From NCBI GenBank assembly GCA_964493265.1, contig CAZBLY010000007.1, forward strand, positions 1-28,908: DNA of 28,908 nucleotides, given 5' to 3'. This stretch comes from DAOWHW01 sp964493265 (lineage in GTDB: Archaea; Nanobdellota; Nanobdellia; Pacearchaeales; UBA284). This document shows, piece by piece, positions 22,114-28,908 of this stretch. The notes beneath the pieces were generated by a model. That model was given only the letters and a program-made list of their open reading frames with translations. It was not told the origin of the DNA and did no database searches. The translations under genes were made by a program, and so were the position numbers. Every line of letters begins with the position of its first letter. Positions within the stretch are counted from its first letter, which is position 1.

Positions 22114-22380
22114 TTAATCTAAATTAAAAATATTAAGTAGTTCAGCTCTTTTTTTAGCATTAAGTACATTAACTAATTTAGAGGTTTTATTAACTAAATT
22201 TTCGCATGAACAAAAAAGGTCTTTTTCAAAAACCGGAGGATTTTTAAGATAATTTTTAACTGATTCTGGTTCTATCTCGTGATGTGATAGCACTATAGAA
22301 TCATATAAAGATCCTAGGACTTCTTTTAAAGCACACTCTTTTTTAGATTTTAAACATTGTATTATTACCTTATAAACCAT
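22114..22380 (-). CDS. Small hypothetical protein ahead of the ligase-like gene
   Basis: An unrecognised 88-residue, mainly helical protein with four cysteines: two in the N-terminal part (about 9 and 16) and a CSC pair near 58-60. AAGGA five bases before the ATG is a good ribosome site. It is the first gene of a tight minus-strand operon (5 bases to the ligase-like gene, 1 base from that to the Nudix gene), so it may act with the ligase-like protein. Confidence 0.65.
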   Translation of the reverse strand: MVYKVIIQCLKSKKECALKEVLGSLYDSIVLSHHEIEPESVKNYLKNPPVFEKDLFCSCENLVNKTSKLVNVLNAKKRAELLNIFNLD

Positions 22381-22412
22381 TTTTCCTTAACCAATTATTT
22401 TAAACAGAGTAC

Positions 22413-22422
22413 AATTTAAAAA
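22413..22422 (+). promoter_or_regulatory. TATA box for htpX
   Basis: AATTTAAAAA centred about 26-27 bases before the ATG at 22444; leaderless transcript expected. Confidence 0.55.
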
Positions 22423-22443
22423 CCTTATTCTCAATAATTTGAC

Positions 22444-23271
22444 ATGGATAATAGATTTAAAACTTTTCTTCTTCTACTTATATTAACAGTTATAGTGGTT
22501 GGAATAGGTTCGCTTTTTAGTAGAATGGGGCTTATTATTGCTTTGGTTATTGTTTTTATCATGAACTTTATAACTTATTGGTGGGGTGATAAAATAGTCC
22601 TTACTATGTATAGAGCCAAACTTGCAAAAAAGAAAGAATATTCAGAACTTCATAAAATTGTTAGTTTTGTGGCAAAAGAAGCTAGAATTCCAAAACCTAA
22701 AATTTATGTGGTTCCTCTAGAAATTTCAAATGCTTTTGCAACAGGTAGAAATCCTAAAAATGCTAGTGTTGCTGTAACTAAAGGAATTTTAAAAACTCTT
22801 AATAAAGAAGAACTAAAAGGTGTTATAGCTCATGAAATCAGCCATATAAAGAACGGGGATATTTTAATAATGACAATAACGGCTATGCTTGCTGGAACTA
22901 TTATGTTTATAGCCAATATGATGAGATTTGCTGCTATTTTTGGAACTGGAGATAGAAATAATAGCAATATAATTGGTTTAATTCTAATTTCAATCATAGC
23001 ACCTATTGCAGCTTTATTAGTTCAGATGGCAATAAGTAGGAGTAGAGAATATATAGCTGATGAATCTGGCGCAAAACTTATTAAAAATGGGGAACCTCTT
23101 GCACAAGCTCTTTTAAAACTACATAAAGGACCAAAATTAAAAAGAGGATTAGAAACAACAGCTCATCTTTTTATTGTAAATCCACTTAATGCTAGAGGAA
23201 TAACTTCTTTATTCAGAACACACCCTCCTGTTCAAGAAAGAGTTAAAAAACTTAGGGCTTTGAAATTTTAA
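22444..23271 (+). CDS. htpX: HtpX-type M48 membrane zinc metalloprotease
   Basis: A membrane protease involved in quality control of membrane proteins. Two N-terminal membrane helices (about 6-22 and 29-46) precede the catalytic domain. The zinc motif is H130-E131-x2-H134 within IAHEISHIKNGD, with the third ligand Glu202 in SRSREYIADESGA. Two further membrane segments (about 139-160 and 173-196) lie between them, the usual HtpX layout. The C-terminal LFRTHPPVQERVKKLRAL block is a family signature. Length 275 is normal. Monocistronic with its own TATA box; not adjacent to a stress regulator. Confidence 0.95.
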   Translation: MDNRFKTFLLLLILTVIVVGIGSLFSRMGLIIALVIVFIMNFITYWWGDKIVLTMYRAKLAKKKEYSELHKIVSFVAKEARIPKPKIYVVPLEISNAFATGRNPKNASVAVTKGILKTLNKEELKGVIAHEISHIKNGDILIMTITAMLAGTIMFIANMMRFAAIFGTGDRNNSNIIGLILISIIAPIAALLVQMAISRSREYIADESGAKLIKNGEPLAQALLKLHKGPKLKRGLETTAHLFIVNPLNARGITSLFRTHPPVQERVKKLRALKF

Positions 23272-23296
23272 AAAATCTTAAAATCTTAAATAATTT

Positions 23297-23503
23297 TTAT
23301 TTTCTATTTATATTTCTTATAATAATCTTTTCAATTCCATTTTCTTTTTTAATTAATCTTATTTCTTTAATATCTGGATTAAAGGAACATTCTTTATTCT
23401 TACGCCATAATTCAGAATAATAATCTATTAAAAATATTGAACATTTTTCTCTCTTCTCTTCTTCTTTAGATTCATAATAAGTTATTATATAATATTCCAT
23501 CAT
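23297..23503 (-). CDS. Small hypothetical protein, 68 aa
   Basis: A short Tyr/Glu/Lys-rich protein (MMEYYIITYYESKEEEKREK) with an ECSFNPDIKEIRLIKKENG segment that reads as beta strands. Two adjacent ATGs exist (23503, 23500); a TTTTTAAATTC box about 26 bases upstream of 23500 supports the second as a leaderless start. No family recognised. Convergent with htpX. Confidence 0.5.
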   Translation of the reverse strand: MMEYYIITYYESKEEEKREKCSIFLIDYYSELWRKNKECSFNPDIKEIRLIKKENGIEKIIIRNINRK

Positions 23504-23567
23504 TTTATTAATAATTTAGAATTTAAAAATCATTTATATGTTATAAAATATCTGTTTTTCTGCCAAA

Positions 23568-23580
23568 AGATTTAAATATA
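23568..23580 (+). promoter_or_regulatory. TATA box for the zinc-ribbon membrane gene
   Basis: AGATTTAAATATA centred 26 bases before the ATG at 23600; leaderless start predicted. Confidence 0.55.
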
Positions 23581-23599
23581 ATGCGGCTTTATAGAAAAT

Positions 23600-23881
23600 A
23601 TGACTCCTAAAAATTGTCCATGGTGTGGTAGGCTTCTTGAAACAAAAATTCTAGATTTAGGAACACATCTTAGACAGGTTTGTTCTAGGTGTGGTTTTAA
23701 AATCAAGGAAATTGAAAAGCCACAACCAAAACCAAAAGAGGAACCTAAACCAGTAATAGTTGAAATTAAACAAGCAGAAATCCCTATAGCAAAGCAAAAA
23801 CCAATTTGGCCTTTTATTCTTGGAGCAATAGTTTTGATTATAATAATAATTGCTTTAATAAAGATATTTCTGATTAAGTAA
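23600..23881 (+). CDS. Zinc-ribbon protein with a C-terminal membrane anchor
   Basis: Residues 6-32 form a small zinc ribbon with two CxxC pairs (CPWC and CSRC, 20 residues apart). A Pro/Lys/Glu linker (about 40-70) follows, and a single hydrophobic helix of about 22 residues ends the protein, with a short Lys tail. This is a tail-anchored design with the ribbon in the cytoplasm. Such proteins are common and mostly uncharacterised. It has its own promoter and stands alone between htpX and the ssb gene. The IIIIIALIKIFLIK end is part of the membrane anchor. Confidence 0.7.
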   Translation: MTPKNCPWCGRLLETKILDLGTHLRQVCSRCGFKIKEIEKPQPKPKEEPKPVIVEIKQAEIPIAKQKPIWPFILGAIVLIIIIIALIKIFLIK

Positions 23882-23934
23882 ATAAAAAAATAAAAAAATA
23901 AAAAAAATTCTTATTAAAAGCTCTTTATAGAATT

Positions 23935-24324
23935 CTATTCTTCAGCTTCTTCTTTCTCTTCTTCTTTAACTTCTTCTTCAGCGGTCTCAGATTCAACTTC
24001 TTCAGTTGCTTCCTCAGTAGGTGCTTTTGCTTCTCCAGCTCCAAGAATTTCTATTTTTCCTAGTTTTCCAGTTGTTACTTGTTTTTCTCCTTGGAATTCT
24101 TTGCAAAATCCATTTGTTAAACTTATCTTGTCTCCTGTCTTAACTTTGTCTATGTCTTCGTTCCATAAAGACATCTTGACTTTTCCAGTGTCATCTTCAA
24201 GAATTGCTGTTGCTACACGGATTGGTCTTCCAAAACGAACAAAAGTTCTAACTTCACCAACTTCAAGAATTGTAGTTTCTTCTAAATCTGCTTTTTGACC
24301 GACTTTTAAATCTGCAATTTTCAT
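23935..24324 (-). CDS. OB-fold single-stranded DNA-binding protein
   Basis: The first 100 residues form one OB fold much like the crenarchaeal SSB: the IADLKVGQKADLEETTILEV start, the ATAILEDDTGKVKMSLWNED strand pair, and the KTGDKISLTNGFCKEFQGEK segment. The last 29 or so residues are a very acidic tail (Glu/Ala), as in SSBs that recruit partners. It could also be one subunit of an RPA. Context supports a replication role: it precedes rfcL and rfcS on the same strand, with its own AGTATAAATAAA box about 25 bases before the ATG. Confidence 0.82.
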   Translation of the reverse strand: MKIADLKVGQKADLEETTILEVGEVRTFVRFGRPIRVATAILEDDTGKVKMSLWNEDIDKVKTGDKISLTNGFCKEFQGEKQVTTGKLGKIEILGAGEAKAPTEEATEEVESETAEEEVKEEEKEEAEE

Positions 24325-24375
24325 TTTTTATCTCAATTGATTTATTTATACTATTAAAAACCTCTTTGAATGTTT

Positions 24376-25542
24376 TTAAAGGTTTGTAATAGGTATATTA
24401 TTTCTAAAAGCAATTTCCAAGAATGGAAGATCTTTGTAAGCTTGTTTTTTTGATATGTGGGTTATTTTAGCTATTTTTTCAGCTTGTTCTTTCCTCTTAG
24501 CTTGTTTTTGATTTACTAGCCAAATTTTAAGAATTCTTTTTGGAGGTTTATATGAAGTAAATCCTTGTTTTGATTCCTTTTTTGCATTTGATATTCCTTC
24601 TGTCAATAGAGCATAAATATAAACAAGAAAACGCCAGTGTTGCCATCTTCTTATTCTACCTCTAAAAACATCTGCCTTACTTAAAGCATCATAAGCCCTA
24701 ACAAGATCTGGACCTTTATATTCAAGAGGAAGATTTTCATCTATCCATAAAAAAAGATCGTTAATATTAATATTTTGAACATTATTAAAAACATTATGAA
24801 CATTGCCTTTATTCTTAAAGATTTGTCTAAGAGCATTAAAAATACTATCATCTTTTTCTCTAGAACATAATTCTGCCACCTGTTTTTTTGTTATCTCTTT
24901 TTTTTGGCAAGTTGAAGCTAAAACTTGTAAGTCGGTTATAGCTGCTCTTGCATCTCCTTTAGACATTATTGAAATAGCATCCAAAGCATCAAGAGATATT
25001 TTTAATTTTTCTTTTTTAGCTATTTTATATAATAATGCGATAATATGATTTTTTTCTATTGGTTTTAATTCAATAAATTGTGCTTTTGTTCTTAATGGCC
25101 TGAGCTTTGCTTGCCACACATCGTTTGCTATAAGAATTATCGGATAAGATGTTTCTAAAATAAGTCTTAAAATTTCCCGCAAGCCCCCCCTATCTCTTGT
25201 TCCTGTAATGCCATCAACTTCATCAATAAGCATAATTTTTCCTTTTGAAAACAAACTCTGTTGTTTTATAGCCCGGCCTATAACCTCTTGGATCTGATAT
25301 TTATTTCTAAAATCTGAGGCATTTAATTCAATAATTTCATATCCCAATTCAGAAGCAAGAGCATAAACTATCGATGTTTTTCCAGTGCCAGAAGAACCAT
25401 GAACTAGAATCGCTCTCTTTTTTTGATTAGAAAAGTTTTTAACAAAATCAAAAATTCTTTTTTGAGCTTCAAATTGCCCAACAACTTCTTTTAAATTTTT
25501 AGGACGATATTTTTCCACCCAAGGAATCATTTTTCTTCTCAT
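24376..25542 (-). CDS. rfcL: Replication factor C large subunit
   Basis: AAA+ clamp-loader subunit that opens PCNA. RFC boxes: PWVEKYRPKNLKEVVGQ (7-23), Walker A GSSGTGKT (49-56), LNASD (about 73-77), Walker B MLIDEVDG (104-111), and sensor-type segments in IILIANDVWQAKLRPLR. The C-terminal collar region starts near 235. At 388 residues it is shorter than many archaeal large subunits (commonly 400-500), and I see no clear PIP box at the C-terminus, which ends FRNNIPITNL. AAGGA sits six bases before the ATG. It follows rfcS by 20 bases and is clearly co-transcribed with it. Confidence 0.95.
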   Translation of the reverse strand: MRRKMIPWVEKYRPKNLKEVVGQFEAQKRIFDFVKNFSNQKKRAILVHGSSGTGKTSIVYALASELGYEIIELNASDFRNKYQIQEVIGRAIKQQSLFSKGKIMLIDEVDGITGTRDRGGLREILRLILETSYPIILIANDVWQAKLRPLRTKAQFIELKPIEKNHIIALLYKIAKKEKLKISLDALDAISIMSKGDARAAITDLQVLASTCQKKEITKKQVAELCSREKDDSIFNALRQIFKNKGNVHNVFNNVQNININDLFLWIDENLPLEYKGPDLVRAYDALSKADVFRGRIRRWQHWRFLVYIYALLTEGISNAKKESKQGFTSYKPPKRILKIWLVNQKQAKRKEQAEKIAKITHISKKQAYKDLPFLEIAFRNNIPITNL

Positions 25543-25562
25543 TTTTCCTTTTATTTTTCCTT

Positions 25563-26540
25563 TTATTTTTTAGCAAGAATAAATGAAGCTAACAAAGCCT
25601 CTAATTGAATAAAATCATCACTACCTTCAACAAGTCTAAATTCGGTTTCACCACATTTTTCTATTAGTTTGATTTTTTCCTCATTTTTAATATCAAGATT
25701 CCATATCTCTTTTTGAATAGCCTTAATAATATCTATTCCAGAAAGACCTTGATTTAGCATGGTATCAAGAAGTTTATTCCTAGCATCAAGAAAAGACCCT
25801 TTTATAGTTAAATCAAGAATGGCTTTAATATTAGCTGGCTTTGCTTGAGCTATAATCTCATAAATTGTATTTTCATTTATATTCTTACTGAAACTTGCAC
25901 TTGCTTGAAGAATGTTAATTACCCTTCTAAGATCGCCATGACTAATATCATATAAACCCTCGGTGGCCTTATCATTGATTTTAAATTTTTCTTGTTTAGA
26001 TATTCTTTCAACAATTTTAGCTACATCTTTTTTATCAAAAAGTCTAAATCTAAAAACACTGCATCTGCTTTGGATAGGGTCAATAATTTTACTACTAACA
26101 TTACAACTAAGAATAAAACGACAGGTTCCTGTGAACATTTCCATTGTCCTTCTTAATGCCTGCTGAGCTTCTTTAGTTAAAGCATCACTTTCATCTAAAA
26201 AAATGATTTTAAATGGTCCATTAAATGCTTTTGTTCTTGCAAAACTTTTAACTTTTTGTCTTACAACATCTATACCCCTCTCATCACTAGCATTTAATTC
26301 AAGAAAATTCTCTTTCCATGAGGGGCCAAAGAATTTCTTAGCTATAATTAAAGCAAGCGTAGTCTTACCACTGCCAGCTGGACCAGAAAATAGTAAATGA
26401 GGCATATTTTTTTCTTGAACAAAGGCGATGGCCCTTTTAACAATCTCAGAATGACCGAGCACATCATCAAACTCTTTAGGACGATATTTTTCTGTCCATA
26501 TAATACTATTATCTTTATTATCTTTAATCTTAGCCTTCAT
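25563..26540 (-). CDS. rfcS: Replication factor C small subunit
   Basis: AAA+ clamp-loader subunit; four copies pair with one large subunit. Key motifs (numbered from the ATG at 26540): WTEKYRPKEFDDVLGH near 15-30, Walker A GPAGSGKT about 53-60, LNASDERGI about 82-90, Walker B FLDESDAL about 115-122 with Ser where Ala is usual, and the arginine finger SRC in IQSRCSVFRF. No intein is present. An in-frame ATG lies three codons upstream at 26549, but the TATA box at 26562-26570 is 26 bases from 26540 and only 17 from 26549, so I prefer the shorter form. First gene of the rfcS-rfcL operon. Confidence 0.96.
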   Translation of the reverse strand: MKAKIKDNKDNSIIWTEKYRPKEFDDVLGHSEIVKRAIAFVQEKNMPHLLFSGPAGSGKTTLALIIAKKFFGPSWKENFLELNASDERGIDVVRQKVKSFARTKAFNGPFKIIFLDESDALTKEAQQALRRTMEMFTGTCRFILSCNVSSKIIDPIQSRCSVFRFRLFDKKDVAKIVERISKQEKFKINDKATEGLYDISHGDLRRVINILQASASFSKNINENTIYEIIAQAKPANIKAILDLTIKGSFLDARNKLLDTMLNQGLSGIDIIKAIQKEIWNLDIKNEEKIKLIEKCGETEFRLVEGSDDFIQLEALLASFILAKK

Positions 26541-26561
26541 ACCTAACATAAAAAGCAGTTT

Positions 26562-26570
26562 TTTATAAAT
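26562..26570 (-). promoter_or_regulatory. TATA box for the rfcS-rfcL operon
   Basis: ATTTATAAA on the minus strand; its distance of 26 bases to the ATG at 26540 decides between two candidate start codons. Confidence 0.6.
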
Positions 26571-26640
26571 CTTATGCTTGAAATATACTTAAAATATATT
26601 TGAAATTTGGTAGTCCTCCAAAAGTAGAAACAAGAAAAAA

Positions 26641-26649
26641 GTTTAAATA
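26641..26649 (+). promoter_or_regulatory. TATA box for the 26671 gene
   Basis: GTTTAAATA is centred 26 bases before the ATG at 26671; leaderless transcript predicted. Confidence 0.55.
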
Positions 26650-26670
26650 ATACTTATAATTATTGTCTTT

Positions 26671-27297
26671 ATGAAAAATCTATTAACATATATTAATTTT
26701 AAATCTTTATTTCATTACCTAAAGAATAAAATAAAAAATACAGATTTTATTGAAAAAAAAGACCAAAGAATCAATGAATTAGAAGAAGAGCTTGAAAGAA
26801 CAAAAAAGGATAAAGAAACAGCTTTTTCCTTAGCTCTTGAAGCAGAAAATAGCAAGTTATCATTAGAAAAGAAAATAATAAATTTTGAAAATAAATATAA
26901 TAATCCAATTATTAAAAAAATATCTGAACTTTCAGAAATAAATAAAAAAACATTGCAAATTTTTATTCCAAAATTTAGGTCTCCTGATTATAAAGTAGAA
27001 ATTAAATTGAGCCATCCATCACAACAGAAAGATAATATCTATAATGGTTTTCTTAAAAAAACAACAAGAATAAGATTTGTAAAAGGAATCCGGGGCGGGT
27101 GGATTAAGAATACTAAAAAATCAGAAATCAAAGAAATTAGTAAAGAAAAGATTGTTGGAGTTTATTCTAATGAAGGTCTTGGACATGTTTTTGAAATCAT
27201 AACTACAGCAGGAAATATTGAAGAACAATTTTATATAGCAAACAGAATTGCAAAGGAATGTGGTCTAAAAATAAATCTTAGAAATAACAAATTTTGA
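26671..27297 (+). CDS. Coiled-coil protein with unknown C-terminal domain
   Basis: An unrecognised 208-residue protein. The region of about 28-75 is a clear coiled coil (Glu/Lys/Leu heptads such as ELEEELERTKKDKETAFSLA). From about 95 to 205 there is a compact mixed domain with beta strands (YKVEIKLSHPS, TRIRFVKGIRGGW, KIVGVYSNE, HVFEIITTAG) and a final helix (IANRIAKECGLKI). The domain order suggests a dimer carrying a small beta-rich head. No signal peptide. Its last 33 bases overlap the end of the convergent 27265-28095 gene, so one or both 3' ends are under dual constraint. Confidence 0.6.
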   Translation: MKNLLTYINFKSLFHYLKNKIKNTDFIEKKDQRINELEEELERTKKDKETAFSLALEAENSKLSLEKKIINFENKYNNPIIKKISELSEINKKTLQIFIPKFRSPDYKVEIKLSHPSQQKDNIYNGFLKKTTRIRFVKGIRGGWIKNTKKSEIKEISKEKIVGVYSNEGLGHVFEIITTAGNIEEQFYIANRIAKECGLKINLRNNKF

Positions 27298-28095
27298 GCC
27301 GGCAAATGTTGATATTATTGCCGTGATACTAAGATTTCCTATTTGGGTCTTAAATATTGGCTCAGTCATTATCTGGTTTGCGCGATCAGCAAATTTCTTA
27401 ATAACTGCTTTAATTTCATCTTCATTTAAAGTAATTCTTGTTCTCTGTATTATTTTTTGTTTTGTAATCTTAATAGGAAGATTAGCGCCATCACACTGAA
27501 TTACCGAGATTGTTTTGTCAGCAATAAGAGGATTTAACTTATTTAAATCAATATTTGGAGAAATCGTAGATTCTCTTGAGACCAAAGTAGAATTAGGAAG
27601 AGGAATTTTAGGTTCAGGAAAAGGAAGTTCTGCTGTTGGAGCAACCATGGCTTCTTGTTCTGATGGTCTTCCAGGAGCTTTTGGAACAGGCATGGGCCAT
27701 TCTTTTGTTAATTTTGGGGGTTCTGGCAATTCAGGCAAAGCCCTCTTATAAATAGGTGCTTCAAACGGCTCTTCTTCTGACTCTTCTATTTTTACTTTCT
27801 TTTTCTCTATTTTACTTTTTTCTATTTTCTTTTTTTTAGGAATCTCAGTTTTTTCTTCTTCAATTGTAAAAGTTTTTAATTTTTTTCTTAATTTTTTAGC
27901 TTCAATTTGAACAGGAGGCAATTTTTCAATTTTAATCTTTTTTCCTTCTCTTTTTTCCTTAGCAACCATTAATTGATGTAAAAAAGAACTAAGAAATTGT
28001 TTCTCTTTAGAACTTCCTGCCTTTTTTGCTGCTTCCCCTATACTTTCTATTTCACCTACTATGGTTCTTGTTTTTAGGTTTTTTGATTTTGCCAT
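27265..28095 (-). CDS. Pro/Lys-rich protein with a C-terminal domain like the front part of secretion ATPases
   Basis: Residues 1-50 are basic helical, 50-110 a Lys/Glu-rich disordered stretch, and 110-170 a Pro-rich linker (ELPEPPKLTKEWPMPVPKAP). The C-terminal domain (about 184-276) reads LNPLIADKTISVIQCDGANL, then ITLNEDEIKAVIKKFADRAN and LSITAIISTFAGSKFVISK. From memory this pattern resembles the domain that precedes the ATPase core in archaeal type II/IV secretion and pilus ATPases (PLIxD...IECxG..., AVISExxGSRFxI). Here no ATPase core or Walker motif follows. It may be a stand-alone partner of such an ATPase. The assignment rests on pattern memory only. Co-directional, 34 bases after the 28130-28495 gene. 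Confidence 0.6.
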   Translation of the reverse strand: MAKSKNLKTRTIVGEIESIGEAAKKAGSSKEKQFLSSFLHQLMVAKEKREGKKIKIEKLPPVQIEAKKLRKKLKTFTIEEEKTEIPKKKKIEKSKIEKKKVKIEESEEEPFEAPIYKRALPELPEPPKLTKEWPMPVPKAPGRPSEQEAMVAPTAELPFPEPKIPLPNSTLVSRESTISPNIDLNKLNPLIADKTISVIQCDGANLPIKITKQKIIQRTRITLNEDEIKAVIKKFADRANQIMTEPIFKTQIGNLSITAIISTFAGSKFVISKIYF

Positions 28096-28129
28096 TTGCT
28101 TTCAGAAATCTTAATTTATTTGTTTAAAA

Positions 28130-28495
28130 TTAAAATGAAAATTCTGGTAAAGGTTTTGATTTATATTCTGTTTTTTTGATATTTCTTTCTGGCTTTTGTT
28201 TTCTAAAAGATTCTTCTAACAAAAGTATGCCTTTTGCAATGGTTTGATTTTGTCTTATTAATTTGTCCACCTTATCAACCAATTCCTCTGTTCCTGCCAT
28301 TTCTGCTGGAACTGCAATTCCTCCACCTTGTCTAAAAGCTTCATTTGCATCTTCAAATAGCCCCAACATAGAAGAAACTTTTTTATTCAGTGTTTTTAGT
28401 TCAATTGCCAATTTTGTTATAGTTTTCTGTAATGCAATAGAATTTTCCAAAAGTAAATTCATTTCTGATTTATTTTTTACCTCTTTTTTAACCAT
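28130..28495 (-). CDS. Small coiled-coil protein
   Basis: An unrecognised 121-residue protein, soluble and mostly helical. Heptad-like stretches occur at about 10-50 (LLLENSIALQKTITKLAIEL) and 70-100 (LVDKVDKLIRQNQTIAKGIL), separated by a Gly-rich turn (FRQGGGIAVP). The tail is basic, ending KPLPEFSF. It leads a two-gene minus-strand unit with the Pro/Lys-rich protein, so the two likely work together, perhaps as a scaffold pair. Confidence 0.6.
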   Translation of the reverse strand: MVKKEVKNKSEMNLLLENSIALQKTITKLAIELKTLNKKVSSMLGLFEDANEAFRQGGGIAVPAEMAGTEELVDKVDKLIRQNQTIAKGILLLEESFRKQKPERNIKKTEYKSKPLPEFSF

Positions 28496-28546
28496 CTAAA
28501 TAAAAACAAAGATGAATTTAAAAATCTTGCTCTTTGCTCTCATAAA

Positions 28547-28555
28547 ATTTATAAG
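28547..28555 (+). promoter_or_regulatory. TATA box for tRNA-Leu
   Basis: AATTTATAA centred about 27-28 bases before the tRNA 5' end at 28579. Confidence 0.6.
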
Positions 28556-28578
28556 GTTTCATTATTTCTGTCTTGTAT

Positions 28579-28662
28579 GCGGGAGTGTCGGAGTGGTCAA
28601 ACGAGCAGGACTTAAGATCCTGTGGCTTAGTGCCTGCGCAGGTCCGAATCCTGTCTCCCGCA
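28579..28662 (+). tRNA. tRNA-Leu (UAA)
   Basis: Class II cloverleaf of 84 bases with acceptor GCGGGAG/CTCCCGC, discriminator A and a long variable arm (TGGCTTAGTGCC) as in tRNA-Leu. The anticodon arm is CAGGA-CTTAAGA-TCCTG, anticodon TAA, with no intron. The T arm is GCAGG/CCTGT with loop TCCGAAT, where C stands at position 55 instead of the nearly invariant T. A TATA box precedes it and an oligo-T run follows. Confidence 0.93.
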
Positions 28663-28670
28663 TTTTTCTT
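28663..28670 (+). terminator. Oligo-T terminator after tRNA-Leu
   Basis: TTTTTCTT directly follows the discriminator base, a typical archaeal tRNA terminator. Confidence 0.5.
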
Positions 28671-28680
28671 ATCAGCAAGA

Positions 28681-28689
28681 TTTAAAAAT
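28681..28689 (+). promoter_or_regulatory. TATA box for SRP RNA
   Basis: TTTAAAAAT centred 25-26 bases before the predicted RNA start at 28710. Confidence 0.6.
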
Positions 28690-28709
28690 TCCCCATCATT
28701 CTATTTATT

Positions 28710-28908
28710 GGGCAAGTTAGGCTGGCACGTTAGCCCCGTGCTGTTTGCAAATGGGCTTTATGGCAGGCTGTAAAAGGACGCGTTATATGCTTATTAGAAG
28801 GTCTTGACTTGGACGTTGAGGTTTTGTCCTACTTGATCTTGCCTTAATAAACTGGGTCAGTTCCGGAAGGAGGCAGCCCTAAGTTAGAGTTAAGATGCTT
28901 GTAGGGTT
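28710..28908 (+). ncRNA. Signal recognition particle (7S) RNA, 3' part cut by window end
   Basis: The RNA begins GGGCAAGTTAGGCTGG with the Alu-domain loops (GGCACGTTAGCCCCGTGC, and a UGUAA after GCAGGC near 28770). The SRP54-binding helix 8 is at about 28854-28880: GGGTCAG, the TTCC-GGAA-GGAG tetraloop hairpin, and GGCAGCCC. These are the universally conserved bases of SRP RNA. The GC content stands out from the AT-rich surroundings. The returning strand of helix 5 and the 3' end lie beyond the window; a full archaeal SRP RNA is about 300 bases. It guides ribosomes making membrane and secreted proteins to the translocon. Confidence 0.92.

Noticed and set aside
28573..28773. 66-codon plus-strand frame over tRNA-Leu and the SRP RNA start
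   Set aside because: It lies entirely on two structured RNA genes and their promoter.

Overview
The window looks like a chromosomal piece of an AT-rich archaeon, most likely a DPANN lineage of the Pacearchaeota/Woesearchaeota kind. The support is archaeal replication and repair genes (RFC small and large subunits, RadB, an OB-fold SSB, a type IA topoisomerase), an archaeal-type GluRS, an archaeal SRP RNA, a tRNA intron with a bulge-helix-bulge, and archaeal promoters. Where I measured it, the TATA box centre lies about 25-29 bases before the start codon or RNA 5' end, so many genes appear leaderless. No mobile element, CRISPR array or rRNA was seen. The lineage is inferred from gene style, not from a marker phylogeny.

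Layout. 1-3.1 kb: a small unknown protein, a nucleotidyltransferase, a membrane-anchored thioredoxin-fold protein without CxxC, and a membrane-anchored protein with 18 cysteines. 3.2-7.1 kb: a minus-strand three-gene cluster (unknown 458-aa protein, K/E-rich protein, large metal-site TIM barrel). 7.1-8.7 kb: two overlapping genes for a split lycopene-cyclase-like membrane protein, a coiled-coil protein and signal peptidase II. 8.7-11.4 kb: an unknown gene, GluRS and a possible lipoprotein. 11.4-14.8 kb: topoisomerase I facing an unknown gene and RadB. 14.8-17.6 kb: AMMECR1, a secreted or anchored unknown, a 100-N scaffold gap, tRNA-Glu(UUC), an HD-GYP hydrolase and an intron-bearing tRNA-Ile(UAU). 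17.6-20.5 kb: an MFS transporter and YchF. 20.5-22.4 kb: a candidate small RNA, a Nudix hydrolase and an ATP-dependent DNA ligase relative lacking the motif I lysine. 22.4-26.5 kb: HtpX, two small proteins, SSB, RFC-L and RFC-S. 26.6-28.9 kb: three unknown proteins, one with a C-terminal region resembling the front domain of secretion ATPases, then tRNA-Leu(UAA) and the start of SRP RNA.

Genome maintenance is the main shared theme (TopA, RadB, ligase-like protein, SSB, RFC-L/S). A second theme is the cell envelope: LspA with a possible lipoprotein, HtpX, thioredoxin-like and Cys-rich anchored proteins, a lycopene-cyclase-like pair, and SRP RNA. The best candidates for something undescribed are the TIM-barrel cluster (3.3-7.1 kb), the lysine-less ligase, the split cyclase without other carotenoid genes in the window, and the small RNA near 20.5 kb.
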